From contig CAIPHK010000021.1 of the NCBI GenBank assembly GCA_903864835.1, positions 62,001-126,000 on the forward strand: a DNA stretch of 64,000 nucleotides. Direction: 5' to 3'. The stretch's first letter is position 1, and every line of letters starts with the position of its first letter. Below, piece by piece: positions 53,212 through 61,661 of this stretch. The position numbers and the translations under genes are program-made. The notes beneath the pieces are model-generated. The model searched no databases, was not told the origin of the DNA, and worked only from the letters and a program-made list of their open reading frames with translations. The DNA comes from an uncultured bacterium (GTDB lineage: Bacteria > Margulisbacteria > Marinamargulisbacteria > SXXA01).

Positions 53212-55601
53212 TTTGGGTGATTGGGGAACAAGATGGGGATTTCAATCCCATTGCTCCATCGGGTCCAATACTGAGCGACAGGGATCAGATATCCCAGTCG
53301 ACGTTGGATGAGATGGGGGATTGGGACAAGTTGGGCGGCGTTTTTCCAAAATTCAAAGGCAGGTTCGAGGTCGTGTTGTTGATAATAAATATCACCCAGA
53401 TTAAGTAACGTAATATAATGGTCCGCCCGAAGTGCATACGCCGACTGAAATTGTTGTTCAGCATCTCTCAATCGATTTTCAGAGGTTGCAATGAGCCCCC
53501 GCAAAAGATGGATGAGGTCAAAATGGGGATTGATGCCTTCCGCAGTTTTGATGAGGGTAATGGCCTCGTCGACTTGTCGTTGAAGGAGTTTGAGTATGGC
53601 AAAATTGCAATAGATTACCGTTAAATTGGGATCCATTTGCAGCGCGAGTCGGAATTCATCTTCTGCTGCTTTTAACTGATGTTTAAATAGATAATCTACA
53701 CCGGCATTATTATGAGGATGGGCAAAACTCATGGTCTGGTTGGTGGCGATCTCTGTGTTTCTCACCGAGGTCAAAATAAGTTGTTGGCTTGAGTTGTAGT
53801 ATCCCGATACCGCTTTAACACGATAGGCAATGACACTTTCTTGTTTAAGCAATTTAAGAAGAGGGTGGACATCTCCAAAGGTAATATCGAATTCAAGAAT
53901 GGATTCTAGCGTTTCGATACATCGATTAATATCACCGAGACTGAGATAATTTGTACTGGCAAGATAGCGGGCTTGGTTGGCCGTCGTGGCATCGGCTGTG
54001 GTGTCGTTGGAGATGAGTCGGTTGAGGTGGTTGAGGGATTGGTCGTATCTCCCCAGATCTAAAAAACATCGGCTAACCAATAGTTGTGCCGTACTGTGGT
54101 CCGCATGCGAGGGGTTGATTTTTTGAAGCTGTTCCAATGCGAGATAATAGTCCCCTTGAATAAGGTAGGCGATGCCTAAGCTTAGGCATGGTTCGGGATT
54201 GTCTCCGTGGTCAGTAATTAATCGTTCGGTATAACGTTGCTTGAGACCTTTTAGTTGGCCGTGTATTTCAGGATTGTTGGGGGATTGAGTTAATGCCGAG
54301 TGTAATGTGGATTCGCTTTTTTCAAAATCGTGTTTGAGCTCATATGCGGTGGCCGTAATTTGTTGGGCTGAGATGGCTAGTTCGGTGCCGTTGAGCATTT
54401 GGCATTCGACAATCGCCTGATCAAGGTGCCGTTGTTGAAGAAGGAGCTTTGCACGGATGTGATGGCATCGGTTGAGATGGACGGAACTTGATTTGCCAAT
54501 CTGAGATAACCGTTGTTCTACAGGATCCGCCTCTTCAAGGTCAAATTGGCTCATTTGTTCGAGATAATCTAAAGCCTCATTGTAGTTATCTAGAAACACC
54601 GAAATATCGGACAGGAGTTGCATTGCAAATACTTGTGCGGGATATAACGTAAGAATATGGGTCGCGATTTCTGTGATTTCGAATAAATATTCTTTTTCGG
54701 GATGGTTGAATAGGCGCTGTAGATGGCCAATTGCCTCAGAATATTGTTGGGACAGGACCAATGCCCGTGCCAATGTGAGGTAGATGATGGCTGAATTGGG
54801 GAAAAGTTCTTTTCCTTGCATCAGTAAGTCGGTGACATGGACGGATTGGTCCGGGTGCCAATCGAGCATTGCTGAGAGGTGGGAGACCGCGACGTCGGGT
54901 TTGCAGATTTTGCAGTTGGTCCAAAATAGAGTTTCGCGAAGGCGAATGTTGTCGGGGGCGACGCTCACCAATTCCTCAAGCCGGAAAGCGACATCCGCGG
55001 CATGGAGGGGGGACTTTTCTACGATTTGTTCAAACGTTTGGATTGCACAATCAAATCTCTGACATTTGGCCAATAAATTGGCCAATGCAAATTGGAAATG
55101 AATGGCATTGGGTTCCCGATCGACGAGTTTTTGGTAGAGGGCCACTGATTTTTCAAATTCAAATTGGCCAATATACATTTTCGGTAAGATATCCAATATC
55201 GCAGAATCAAAGACATTATTTTCGATGGCCATTTCGAAGATGGCTTCGATTTCGGTGTGCCGGGGTGCTCTGGACCATATTTTCCCCAATAATTGGTAAG
55301 CAGCGGTTTCGTCTGGATCGATTTCTAATACTTCTTCAAGTTCTTGGATGGCTTCCGTGTACCAGCCACAAATTGCGAATAGGTCTGCAGCCAACAATTG
55401 GATGTTTTTTGCATGATCGGACTGAGTGGTCAGTCGTAGTAATGGCGTAATAATGGCGGGAAGTAGATGGGGAGCCATGTGGACTAGGAATCTGAATTTT
55501 TCGGCCGCCCCTGAAATATCCCCACGGGCAGCAGCTTCCAGCCCAACAATAAAATCAGTGCTTTTAGACAGTGTTAGCGTAGAAATTGAGTGGAGTCTCA
55601 T
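53208..55601 (-). CDS. Large TPR-repeat protein between lptG and lptD
   Basis: This 797-residue protein consists almost wholly of TPR-like helices: WYTEAIQELEEVLEIDPDETAAYQLLGKIW (core EAIQELEEVLEIDPDETAAY), YLALEQLQKINPSHADHST, and near the end AEDEFRLALQMDPNLTVIY and HDLEPAFEFWKNAAQLVP. No signal peptide or membrane helix is seen, so it is probably cytoplasmic. It is coupled by ATGA at both ends to lptG and lptD, suggesting a role in LPS export or its control, comparable in idea to LapB/YciM, though it lacks that protein's membrane anchor and rubredoxin domain. Start taken at ATG 55601, where it overlaps the lptG stop. Confidence 0.82.
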   Translation of the reverse strand: MRLHSISTLTLSKSTDFIVGLEAAARGDISGAAEKFRFLVHMAPHLLPAIITPLLRLTTQSDHAKNIQLLAADLFAICGWYTEAIQELEEVLEIDPDETAAYQLLGKIWSRAPRHTEIEAIFEMAIENNVFDSAILDILPKMYIGQFEFEKSVALYQKLVDREPNAIHFQFALANLLAKCQRFDCAIQTFEQIVEKSPLHAADVAFRLEELVSVAPDNIRLRETLFWTNCKICKPDVAVSHLSAMLDWHPDQSVHVTDLLMQGKELFPNSAIIYLTLARALVLSQQYSEAIGHLQRLFNHPEKEYLFEITEIATHILTLYPAQVFAMQLLSDISVFLDNYNEALDYLEQMSQFDLEEADPVEQRLSQIGKSSSVHLNRCHHIRAKLLLQQRHLDQAIVECQMLNGTELAISAQQITATAYELKHDFEKSESTLHSALTQSPNNPEIHGQLKGLKQRYTERLITDHGDNPEPCLSLGIAYLIQGDYYLALEQLQKINPSHADHSTAQLLVSRCFLDLGRYDQSLNHLNRLISNDTTADATTANQARYLASTNYLSLGDINRCIETLESILEFDITFGDVHPLLKLLKQESVIAYRVKAVSGYYNSSQQLILTSVRNTEIATNQTMSFAHPHNNAGVDYLFKHQLKAAEDEFRLALQMDPNLTVIYCNFAILKLLQRQVDEAITLIKTAEGINPHFDLIHLLRGLIATSENRLRDAEQQFQSAYALRADHYITLLNLGDIYYQQHDLEPAFEFWKNAAQLVPIPHLIQRRLGYLIPVAQYWTRWSNGIEIPILFPNHPK

Positions 55602-56710
55602 CGTCGACCGCTTTGGAAGGCCAATAGCCCTCCCCCCCATAGCCCAAAGACGATATTGGCTGTCCATACTGATAAAAATGGGGTGAGACTACCCCCTTTT
55701 CCGAGGGCGCGACAGACCGCCAATACAAAAAAGTAAATCATGACTGTGCCCGCGGCAACGCCAATTGCGATCACAATTCCCCACCAGTCTTTTCCGGTTT
55801 TAATAAAGGTAAGGCAGTAGGCAATTCCGATGGTCCCAAATACTAAACACGCGACAGGGATGGCCTGTTTTAGGCCATATTCTACTTTGAGGGCTTGGGT
55901 TGAAATACCGCCTTTTTCCAAAGTGGCAATACGCGTTCGGAGTTCCTTTGAATCCATTTCCGTGGGTGATTTTGAATTTCCGTCGATGAAATTTAGATTT
56001 TGGTTTACATTGATTTTCATGTGGGCAAACGTGTTGACGTATTCAATGTCGGCGTCGGAGTTTAACTCAATGGTTTTTCCGTTCCAGAGATGCCATTCGT
56101 TTAACCCCCACTGTGCCCGTTCAGATACTAATATTCGGGGGTACTGTCCCGTATCCTCAAAAATAAGGACCGATCTCATTTCGCCGGTTTTTCGATCAAC
56201 CTGCTGAACATAAAAAAAGCGGTCATCGGTCCCTTTGAATACCACGTCTTCCGCAATGTCTGGCGGTGGTTTTCGATCGATTTCGCGGGCGATAATATCG
56301 TTGGCTTGATGGTTGGTCCATGGCACCAATGATTCGTTAACCACGAACGCTGAAAAACTCGTTAATGCGCCACATAATAGCAATGGGGTAATGATCCGAA
56401 TAGAAGAAACGCCTGAAGATAGAAGTACCAATAATTCGTGGTCCTTAATCATGCGAACCAACAACAGCATTATTGAAAATAAGACCGCGATGGGGGCAAA
56501 GAGGACGAGAATTGCGGGAAGCTTAAATAGGATCAATTGGAAGACGATTTTAGCTGAGATCCCAGACAGGACCGACAGTTCGATGAGATAAAAAACAATA
56601 TCCACAATTCCAATAATACCGAATGCCCCGATAGCAAGAGAAAATGGCCAGAAATATTGCCCAAAGAAATAACGATCTATTATAGGTATACGTCGAAACA
56701 GCGAAACCAC
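55598..56710 (-). CDS. lptG: LPS export permease LptF/LptG family
   Basis: This 370-residue inner-membrane protein of the YjgP/YjgQ family has six hydrophobic helices, three in the N-terminal 110 residues (WPFSLAIGAFGIIGIVDIVF, LILFKLPAILVLFAPIAVLF) and three at the C-terminus, flanking a periplasmic jellyroll-like domain (about 130-275). With LptB2 it extracts LPS from the inner membrane. LptF and LptG cannot be told apart here. First gene of the lpt-TPR-lnt run; a 53-base gap with a hairpin separates it from rpsU. Confidence 0.92.
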   Translation of the reverse strand: MVSLFRRIPIIDRYFFGQYFWPFSLAIGAFGIIGIVDIVFYLIELSVLSGISAKIVFQLILFKLPAILVLFAPIAVLFSIMLLLVRMIKDHELLVLLSSGVSSIRIITPLLLCGALTSFSAFVVNESLVPWTNHQANDIIAREIDRKPPPDIAEDVVFKGTDDRFFYVQQVDRKTGEMRSVLIFEDTGQYPRILVSERAQWGLNEWHLWNGKTIELNSDADIEYVNTFAHMKINVNQNLNFIDGNSKSPTEMDSKELRTRIATLEKGGISTQALKVEYGLKQAIPVACLVFGTIGIAYCLTFIKTGKDWWGIVIAIGVAAGTVMIYFFVLAVCRALGKGGSLTPFLSVWTANIVFGLWGGGLLAFQSGRR

Positions 56711-56727
56711 GCGACTCCCTTTTTAAG

Positions 56728-56755
56728 GGGCCACCGCAGACAATGCGCGTGGCCC
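56728..56755. other. Stem-loop between rpsU and lptG
   Basis: GGGCCAC (56728-56734) pairs perfectly with GTGGCCC (56749-56755), and an inner CGC/GCG can extend the stem with one bulged base. On the transcribed (minus) strand it lies after the rpsU stop and ahead of lptG. No T-run follows on either strand, so it is more likely an RNA-processing or partial-attenuation hairpin than an intrinsic terminator. Confidence 0.45.
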
Positions 56756-56763
56756 ACTTGGGT

Positions 56764-56961
56764 TTATAATTCGTCTGCGCGTTGTTGTTGTACGGTTCGA
56801 CGTTTAGCGGCTTTAGCGAGCCGCTTCTTTTCTTCGGACGGTTTTTCGTAATATTCGCGTTTCTTGAGTTCCTGAAGAATTCCTTCAGATTTCATTTTGC
56901 GCTTGAACTTCCGAAGAACGGAGTCAATGGACTCTCCGGGCTTTTTTTCCTGCATTACCAT
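56764..56961 (-). CDS. rpsU: 30S ribosomal protein S21
   Basis: This 65-residue basic protein matches bS21: ESIDSVLRKFKRKMKSEGIL, then KKREYYEKPSEEKKR and a Lys/Arg-rich tail. It binds the 3' region of 16S rRNA and helps translation initiation. The ATG at 56961 has AAGGAG eight bases upstream; an ATG two codons later is also possible. It lies between a HIT-protein gene and lptG. Confidence 0.96.
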   Translation of the reverse strand: MVMQEKKPGESIDSVLRKFKRKMKSEGILQELKKREYYEKPSEEKKRLAKAAKRRTVQQQRADEL

Positions 56962-56979
56962 GGGTTCAACTCCTTAAAA

Positions 56980-57324
56980 TTATCCCGGGGGCCATGTCAT
57001 AGACCTGCCACCAAGAACGTGAAAATGAAGATGATCAACGGATTGGCCACCGTCATCACCCGTATTCGCCACTACTCGAAACCCGTCATCCGAAATCCCA
57101 CTCTGGCGCGCAAATTCTGCGATTGCAACGACCAGTTCTTGGGATAAATCGGGACTGTGAGCTGCCAGTTCAACCACGTTCCGAATATGAGCCTTTGGTG
57201 CTACCAACCCATGAACAGGTGCTTGAGGCGCGATGTCCATGAATGCCACGACGGTATCGGTTTCAAGAATCTTTTGGGCAGGAATAGTTCCCTGCGCGAT
57301 CTTGCAAATAATACAGTCGGTCAT
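56980..57324 (-). CDS. HIT-family nucleotide-binding hydrolase (HinT-like)
   Basis: This 114-residue protein has the histidine-triad motif HLHFHVLGG near the C-terminus, the N-terminal CIICKIAQGTIPAQKILE typical of HinT proteins, and FMDIAPQAPVHGLVAPKAH. Such enzymes hydrolyse purine nucleoside phosphoramidates. The ATG at 57324 has AGGA upstream and starts exactly at the family N-terminus (MTDCIICK); a TTG three codons upstream is unlikely. Confidence 0.94.
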   Translation of the reverse strand: MTDCIICKIAQGTIPAQKILETDTVVAFMDIAPQAPVHGLVAPKAHIRNVVELAAHSPDLSQELVVAIAEFARQSGISDDGFRVVANTGDDGGQSVDHLHFHVLGGRSMTWPPG

Positions 57325-57384
57325 GCTTGGCAATCCTGTCGATGGAATGGGGTAAAGGATCGGGACGTGGATGGGTTGCGAGAC

Positions 57385-58251
57385 CTAGAGTGACACTAAT
57401 ATCTGGTCTAAGTGCAACCGAGGGTTGAGATTATATCGCAACTGAAGAATATTTTCGACTAGCAAATCCAGTCGCCGAATTGCCTGCGGAATGTCGGGGT
57501 CCGTGGGATTTTTTTGAATGCTTTGCCATAGTTCTTCACTCCATTTGATAAGGCAAATATGCACAAGATCTTTTGATTTTCCAAGGGGATGGGTAAGTAT
57601 TATTCTCTGAGCGGGCGGGGTGTTTAGCACTTCTGCCAAAGTCGGTACCGAATGGGGAAGTTTGGTCCCTGCTTTTGATGCCATTAATGCGGCATTTGGC
57701 GATGCCTGCCACGTCTCTGTATTAGTGAATCCAATCGATAATAGATAGTTCGAAATTTGCTCGGGTGAGGATGGGGTACATGGAATGACTTGGGACCGTG
57801 AGGTAATGGTTGTTAAAACCGCCGCACGACTGGGAGCCCCCAGCAGAAAGATGACGCCTTCCGGCGGGGATTCAAGTGTTTTTAATACCGCGTTCGAGGC
57901 TTGGGCGGTAAGCGTCTGTGCGTCCGGTATTTTGACGGTAAAAAACGAATTGGATGTGGGGCCATATTTGATTCGGTCGATCATGTCACGAACTTGCTCA
58001 ATTTTAATGGATGCCCCGTCCGCAATCAGCGTGAGGGTATCGGGGTCATTTTCTGTTTCGAGGCGTTGGCATGGAACGCAGTCGCCACATGCTGACTTGT
58101 GCGTGCAGTGCAACAGCATTTCGAACAAACGAATGGCATCATTCCTGAACGCCGCCGCAGGGCCGGTTAACAGATAACAATGGCTAATCGCACTGCCGGA
58201 AGCAATTTGCCGCAGTCGGTCAATGGTTGCTTGCGACAGGACAGGGGTCAT
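57385..58251 (-). CDS. holB: DNA polymerase III delta-prime subunit
   Basis: This 288-residue clamp-loader subunit resembles HolB: a degenerate P-loop (YLLTGPAAAFRND), a zinc-binding cysteine set (HCTHKSACGDCVPCQRL), IKIEQVRDMIDRI and DAQTLTAQASNAVLKTLESP with the TSRSQ sensor 1 region. The degenerate ATP site is usual for delta-prime. The C-terminal third is divergent. The ATG at 58251 overlaps the SLH gene by ATGA; a longer frame upstream is not HolB-like. Confidence 0.88.
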   Translation of the reverse strand: MTPVLSQATIDRLRQIASGSAISHCYLLTGPAAAFRNDAIRLFEMLLHCTHKSACGDCVPCQRLETENDPDTLTLIADGASIKIEQVRDMIDRIKYGPTSNSFFTVKIPDAQTLTAQASNAVLKTLESPPEGVIFLLGAPSRAAVLTTITSRSQVIPCTPSSPEQISNYLLSIGFTNTETWQASPNAALMASKAGTKLPHSVPTLAEVLNTPPAQRIILTHPLGKSKDLVHICLIKWSEELWQSIQKNPTDPDIPQAIRRLDLLVENILQLRYNLNPRLHLDQILVSL

Positions 58252-58808
58252 TTTACAATGCCGAGAAAAAATGAAACCCCAATGGCGACCCACATGGCTA
58301 AATGTTGGTCTGAGCTTTCTTTTTTTAGTTTTTCAATCTCTATATTTCCACTGGTTTGTTTGGCAGCGTTGGTTTTAATGTCCTCAATGGTGGCGTTGGC
58401 CGAGGTGAGTTGTTCTGTTAATCGGCTGATGTCGCCATGGAGTGCTTTTTGATCGTCGTCCAATCGGGATTGCGCTGACGTGAGATCCGTTTGGATTTTT
58501 TCAAATTGGACCACCTGGGCCTTAAAGGACTTTGACAGCCCCAACAACTCCTGAATTTGAACCTTCGTTAGGTCAGCCTTGGATTCGCCTGACAATAATT
58601 TGTCCAAAATAATGGCCATTTCCTTTCGGCTAACCGCTTGATCCGCCTGAAATGTGTTGTCCGAGCTGAGGGGGAGATACCCCATTTTGACGGCACTACT
58701 GACAGCGGGATACCCGGCATCAGTGAGTGGGACATCTCGAATTTGTTGCGCAGATAGGGTGGATGCAATGAGTAGGGCAGTGGAAATGCAGGGGAGACTA
58801 TATTTCAT
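58248..58808 (-). CDS. SLH-domain, coiled-coil envelope tether (Omp-alpha-like)
   Basis: This 186-residue protein has a signal peptide (1-20, ending LSA/QQ), one SLH-like domain (about 22-75: VPLTDAGYPAVSSAVKMGYL, AVSRKEMAIILDKLLSG), a coiled coil (about 85-165, heptads through QFEKIQTDLTSAQSRL and DISRLTEQLTSANATIED) and a C-terminal hydrophobic segment (LAMWVAIGVSFFLGIVK). This is the layout of Thermotoga Omp-alpha, which spans the periplasm from peptidoglycan or secondary wall polymer to the outer membrane. It is much shorter here. Coupled to holB by ATGA. Confidence 0.78.
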   Translation of the reverse strand: MKYSLPCISTALLIASTLSAQQIRDVPLTDAGYPAVSSAVKMGYLPLSSDNTFQADQAVSRKEMAIILDKLLSGESKADLTKVQIQELLGLSKSFKAQVVQFEKIQTDLTSAQSRLDDDQKALHGDISRLTEQLTSANATIEDIKTNAAKQTSGNIEIEKLKKESSDQHLAMWVAIGVSFFLGIVK

Positions 58809-58822
58809 GGGAATTCTCCTTG

Positions 58823-60718
58823 TTATTCAACGACGGTCAGAGGGATGGCCTCAGTTCCCGCGTCTGATGTGATATTAAACGTGACTGTGCCCGGTGCCAT
58901 GGCCTTGAAGTGCCATCGAACAATGGATCCGCTGTGATCTTTTGGAATATAAATGTGGGTGAGGGTAAGGTCGGTTTCTGACGGGGCGAATAGGATTGAT
59001 TTTGCCCAGTCGTCCGGGGTAATGCGGATTGGGCGTAGGGTTGTGCCATCCAAAGTCACCCGTCCTGAAATCGTACTCCCGGGTTGACCGAATACCGTCA
59101 AATATCCGTAGTCGCCAACATGAAGGGTGGTCCGGCTAGGTCGGCCGCTCAATTTTTGAATGGTGGGTGTCACGTCGATTTTTTTGCCTAGTTTTTCGGG
59201 GTCCATTTGAAAACTGCTGATCGAGGCTTCGAGATTAAGTGTGGGGCTATCTCCAGAAATTGGGCCGATGAGCCAGTTTAATGTCACGGTCTTTCCGGGT
59301 GGCAGTATCGGGATCGATTTGGATGGAATTTCAAACCAAGCCTGGGCAGGGCTTTTTAAAGTGACTGAGATCGTTTCGAGGGGGAGATCGTAGGGGTTGG
59401 TTACGACGACCGACGCTTCAATATAGGGTGATCGAATCGGATCAATCGTCGGGGGGGAAACTAATTTTGCGGATGCTGTTTGGGGTGCGAATAACATAAT
59501 AGATCGCTGGATTTGATTGGGGGCCAATGTTGACGACGTTACTTTAAGAACGATTGGCCAATTCCCTTTGTGGGCTGATTTTGTTTTTACCCGAAACGGA
59601 ATTTGACGGGTATCCCCGACCTTCAATTGGCCGAGTTCAACGGACGCCCGACCATTGACGAGTTCAAGCCCTTTAGGGAGTGTCAATGTCACAGTGGTAT
59701 CGTGGGATGTGTATCCCCCCGTATTCGTGATATAGGCCACGACGAATAATTCGCGGGAGGACCCTGCGGTTGCTTCCGCCGGTGCGGTGAGGCCTAGACT
59801 CAAATCGCCAGCGGCCAAGGTCAATCCACCTAGTCCATACACTGTACGAATCCGTTTGCTTTGACCGGGGCGAAGTGTCACTGGTTCCCAATACATCGCC
59901 AACGCGGTGTCTTTTTCTTCTTCACCGGTGCGGACAAAGCTTCGGCCCTCTTGGTAGTCGGCGGTCCAAGGATTATCGGCCAAGGTACCCCAGTTGGCTA
60001 AGATCAGGCGATCGGGGGGCGTCAATCCGTCGTCGGGGGAATCCAATGTGCCTTGTGCAATAACCGTTGGGGCCGTGAGGCTATCAAATGTTTGCCAATA
60101 CGGAAGTAGCTCGGATTTGGGGACCAGGATTTCTCCGGTCACAGCACGGCTTCCAATTCGAAATGGGGCGCCGTCGTTACTTCCCAGTTTAGTGTCAACC
60201 ATCAACCGAATGCCGACAGTGGCGGTTGATTTTGTTTTGTTGGTAATTTCATACTCGATGAGAGTGGAGTCTTTGACTCGCGTGGAGGGCGTTCGAAAAA
60301 AAGATAATGTCTGTCTGGCAATTATTCCGTCGTAGTCAAAGTCTGTAACAATTCGATCATTCCCGGTAAATTGACGAATCGGTATCCCCGTTTTGAGTTC
60401 CTTTCCCGTACGCCGTTCCATTTTTCGACTGGGCCCCCCAAAAATAAAGTCAGCGTCGTTAATGCGTAATGTCGTGTAGGAAGTCCATGGAGTGGGGCGT
60501 CCGTAAATGAGACTTTGATCATTATCGCTGGGGTTTGCAGGATCGCCGCCGGTCGTTTCAATCGCAAATCGACCCTGATCTTGGGCCTGTGTATTAACGA
60601 TTATTTTTAAAAATTCGTTGCTCACCGATACTGTTTTGTCGGAGTCAACAGCAACTATCCCGACGGTTAGTCCAGATAGAATAATGGCAATTAATGCATA
60701 TGGTATGGCGTGTTTCAT
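58823..60718 (-). CDS. Large secreted protein with Ig-like repeat domains, unknown function
   Basis: This 631-residue protein begins with a signal peptide (about 1-23, AIPYALIAIILSGLTVGIVA). Residues 30-290 form a beta-rich unit without a name I recognise (FAIETTGGDPANPSDNDQSL and WTSYTTLRINDADFIFGG). Residues about 300-490 look like tandem CARDB/DUF11-type Ig-like domains (ELFVVAYITNTGGYTSHDTT, VTLTLPKGLELVNGRASVEL, YIEASVVVTNPYDLPLETI). The C-terminal part is again beta-rich. It is 14 bases upstream of the SLH tether gene in the same direction, so a cell-surface or periplasmic structural role is likely. Confidence 0.72.
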   Translation of the reverse strand: MKHAIPYALIAIILSGLTVGIVAVDSDKTVSVSNEFLKIIVNTQAQDQGRFAIETTGGDPANPSDNDQSLIYGRPTPWTSYTTLRINDADFIFGGPSRKMERRTGKELKTGIPIRQFTGNDRIVTDFDYDGIIARQTLSFFRTPSTRVKDSTLIEYEITNKTKSTATVGIRLMVDTKLGSNDGAPFRIGSRAVTGEILVPKSELLPYWQTFDSLTAPTVIAQGTLDSPDDGLTPPDRLILANWGTLADNPWTADYQEGRSFVRTGEEEKDTALAMYWEPVTLRPGQSKRIRTVYGLGGLTLAAGDLSLGLTAPAEATAGSSRELFVVAYITNTGGYTSHDTTVTLTLPKGLELVNGRASVELGQLKVGDTRQIPFRVKTKSAHKGNWPIVLKVTSSTLAPNQIQRSIMLFAPQTASAKLVSPPTIDPIRSPYIEASVVVTNPYDLPLETISVTLKSPAQAWFEIPSKSIPILPPGKTVTLNWLIGPISGDSPTLNLEASISSFQMDPEKLGKKIDVTPTIQKLSGRPSRTTLHVGDYGYLTVFGQPGSTISGRVTLDGTTLRPIRITPDDWAKSILFAPSETDLTLTHIYIPKDHSGSIVRWHFKAMAPGTVTFNITSDAGTEAIPLTVVE

Positions 60719-60763
60719 TTGTGAAAAATTAAATTGGAGTGTATCTCAGAATTCGGACGGGAG

Positions 60764-61654
60764 CTATGGGAGAATTCGGGCATGGGTTTTGGCGTACTGG
60801 GCGACGGTGATCTCGGGCGTTCCCAATGTTTTCCAAGTTCCTTGGGCAAGAAATGTTTCCTCGAACTGGCCGATGGCCGTGACCATTCGTTCAAAATGAT
60901 GCAGGCGAGGATTCACGATTCCGGCCAATCGGATCGGCCACATCGGTACTCGAGTGGGGATGAGGGTTTGATGGGGATAATGGGCGGCAAATTGTCGGGC
61001 AGCGACCATCGGAATCAGTCGGTCAGGACCTTGGACGACAAATTCGGCGTTTTCGGGAAGGTCGATGGTGAATGCAGTGGATACCTGGTTTCCAAAGTCA
61101 CGGCCTGCAATATAATAAGATCCGCGTTGTCGAATGGCGGGTACAATAATTCGATTTTTCTGAATCAGCGGACCATGGTCGATGTTTTCCATAAATGTGG
61201 ATGGGTAAAACAGAACGTGATTGATCCCCGACTTTTTGATGGCGTCAATCGCCGCGGACTTAACTCTAAATACCCACCAGTCGAATTTTTTGTGTCCCTG
61301 AATGCGTTGGAGCAATGAGCTGACGTAGCTGAGTCGCGGTGTTCCAGCGATTCGGGCGCAATCGATAACGGTACTGATTCCGTCACGTTCCGATACAAAC
61401 TCCCATGGTTTGGTTCCTGGGGCGATCGATAAGTTGAGGTGCACAATGTCATGTCCGTCAATGTGCCGGAGTAGACTTTCTGCATCCCGTAAATCGCCGT
61501 GGACAATGCGGGCCGTCGGAAATTGGAGGGCTGCAGTTTTAGGGGATCGAGTGACGATAGTGACGTCATGGCCTCGATCGATTAATGCGGCCGTTACGGG
61601 TGATCCAATCATGCCGGTGGCTCCGATGATCGCGATTTTTAGGCGAGTGTCCAT
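60764..61654 (-). CDS. NAD(P)-binding epimerase/NmrA-like protein
   Basis: This 296-residue short-chain atypical dehydrogenase has the GxxGxxG cofactor loop (IAIIGATGMIGSPVTAAL), HGDLRDAESLLRHIDGHDIV and the RLSYVSSLL strand, but no YxxxK catalytic pair is evident, as in NmrA or NDUFA9-like members. Cofactor binding is likely; substrate unknown. The ATG at 61654 begins at the family N-terminus. It is seven bases downstream of the solute-binding-like gene. Confidence 0.82.
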   Translation of the reverse strand: MDTRLKIAIIGATGMIGSPVTAALIDRGHDVTIVTRSPKTAALQFPTARIVHGDLRDAESLLRHIDGHDIVHLNLSIAPGTKPWEFVSERDGISTVIDCARIAGTPRLSYVSSLLQRIQGHKKFDWWVFRVKSAAIDAIKKSGINHVLFYPSTFMENIDHGPLIQKNRIIVPAIRQRGSYYIAGRDFGNQVSTAFTIDLPENAEFVVQGPDRLIPMVAARQFAAHYPHQTLIPTRVPMWPIRLAGIVNPRLHHFERMVTAIGQFEETFLAQGTWKTLGTPEITVAQYAKTHARILP

Positions 61655-61661
61655 TGTGGGG

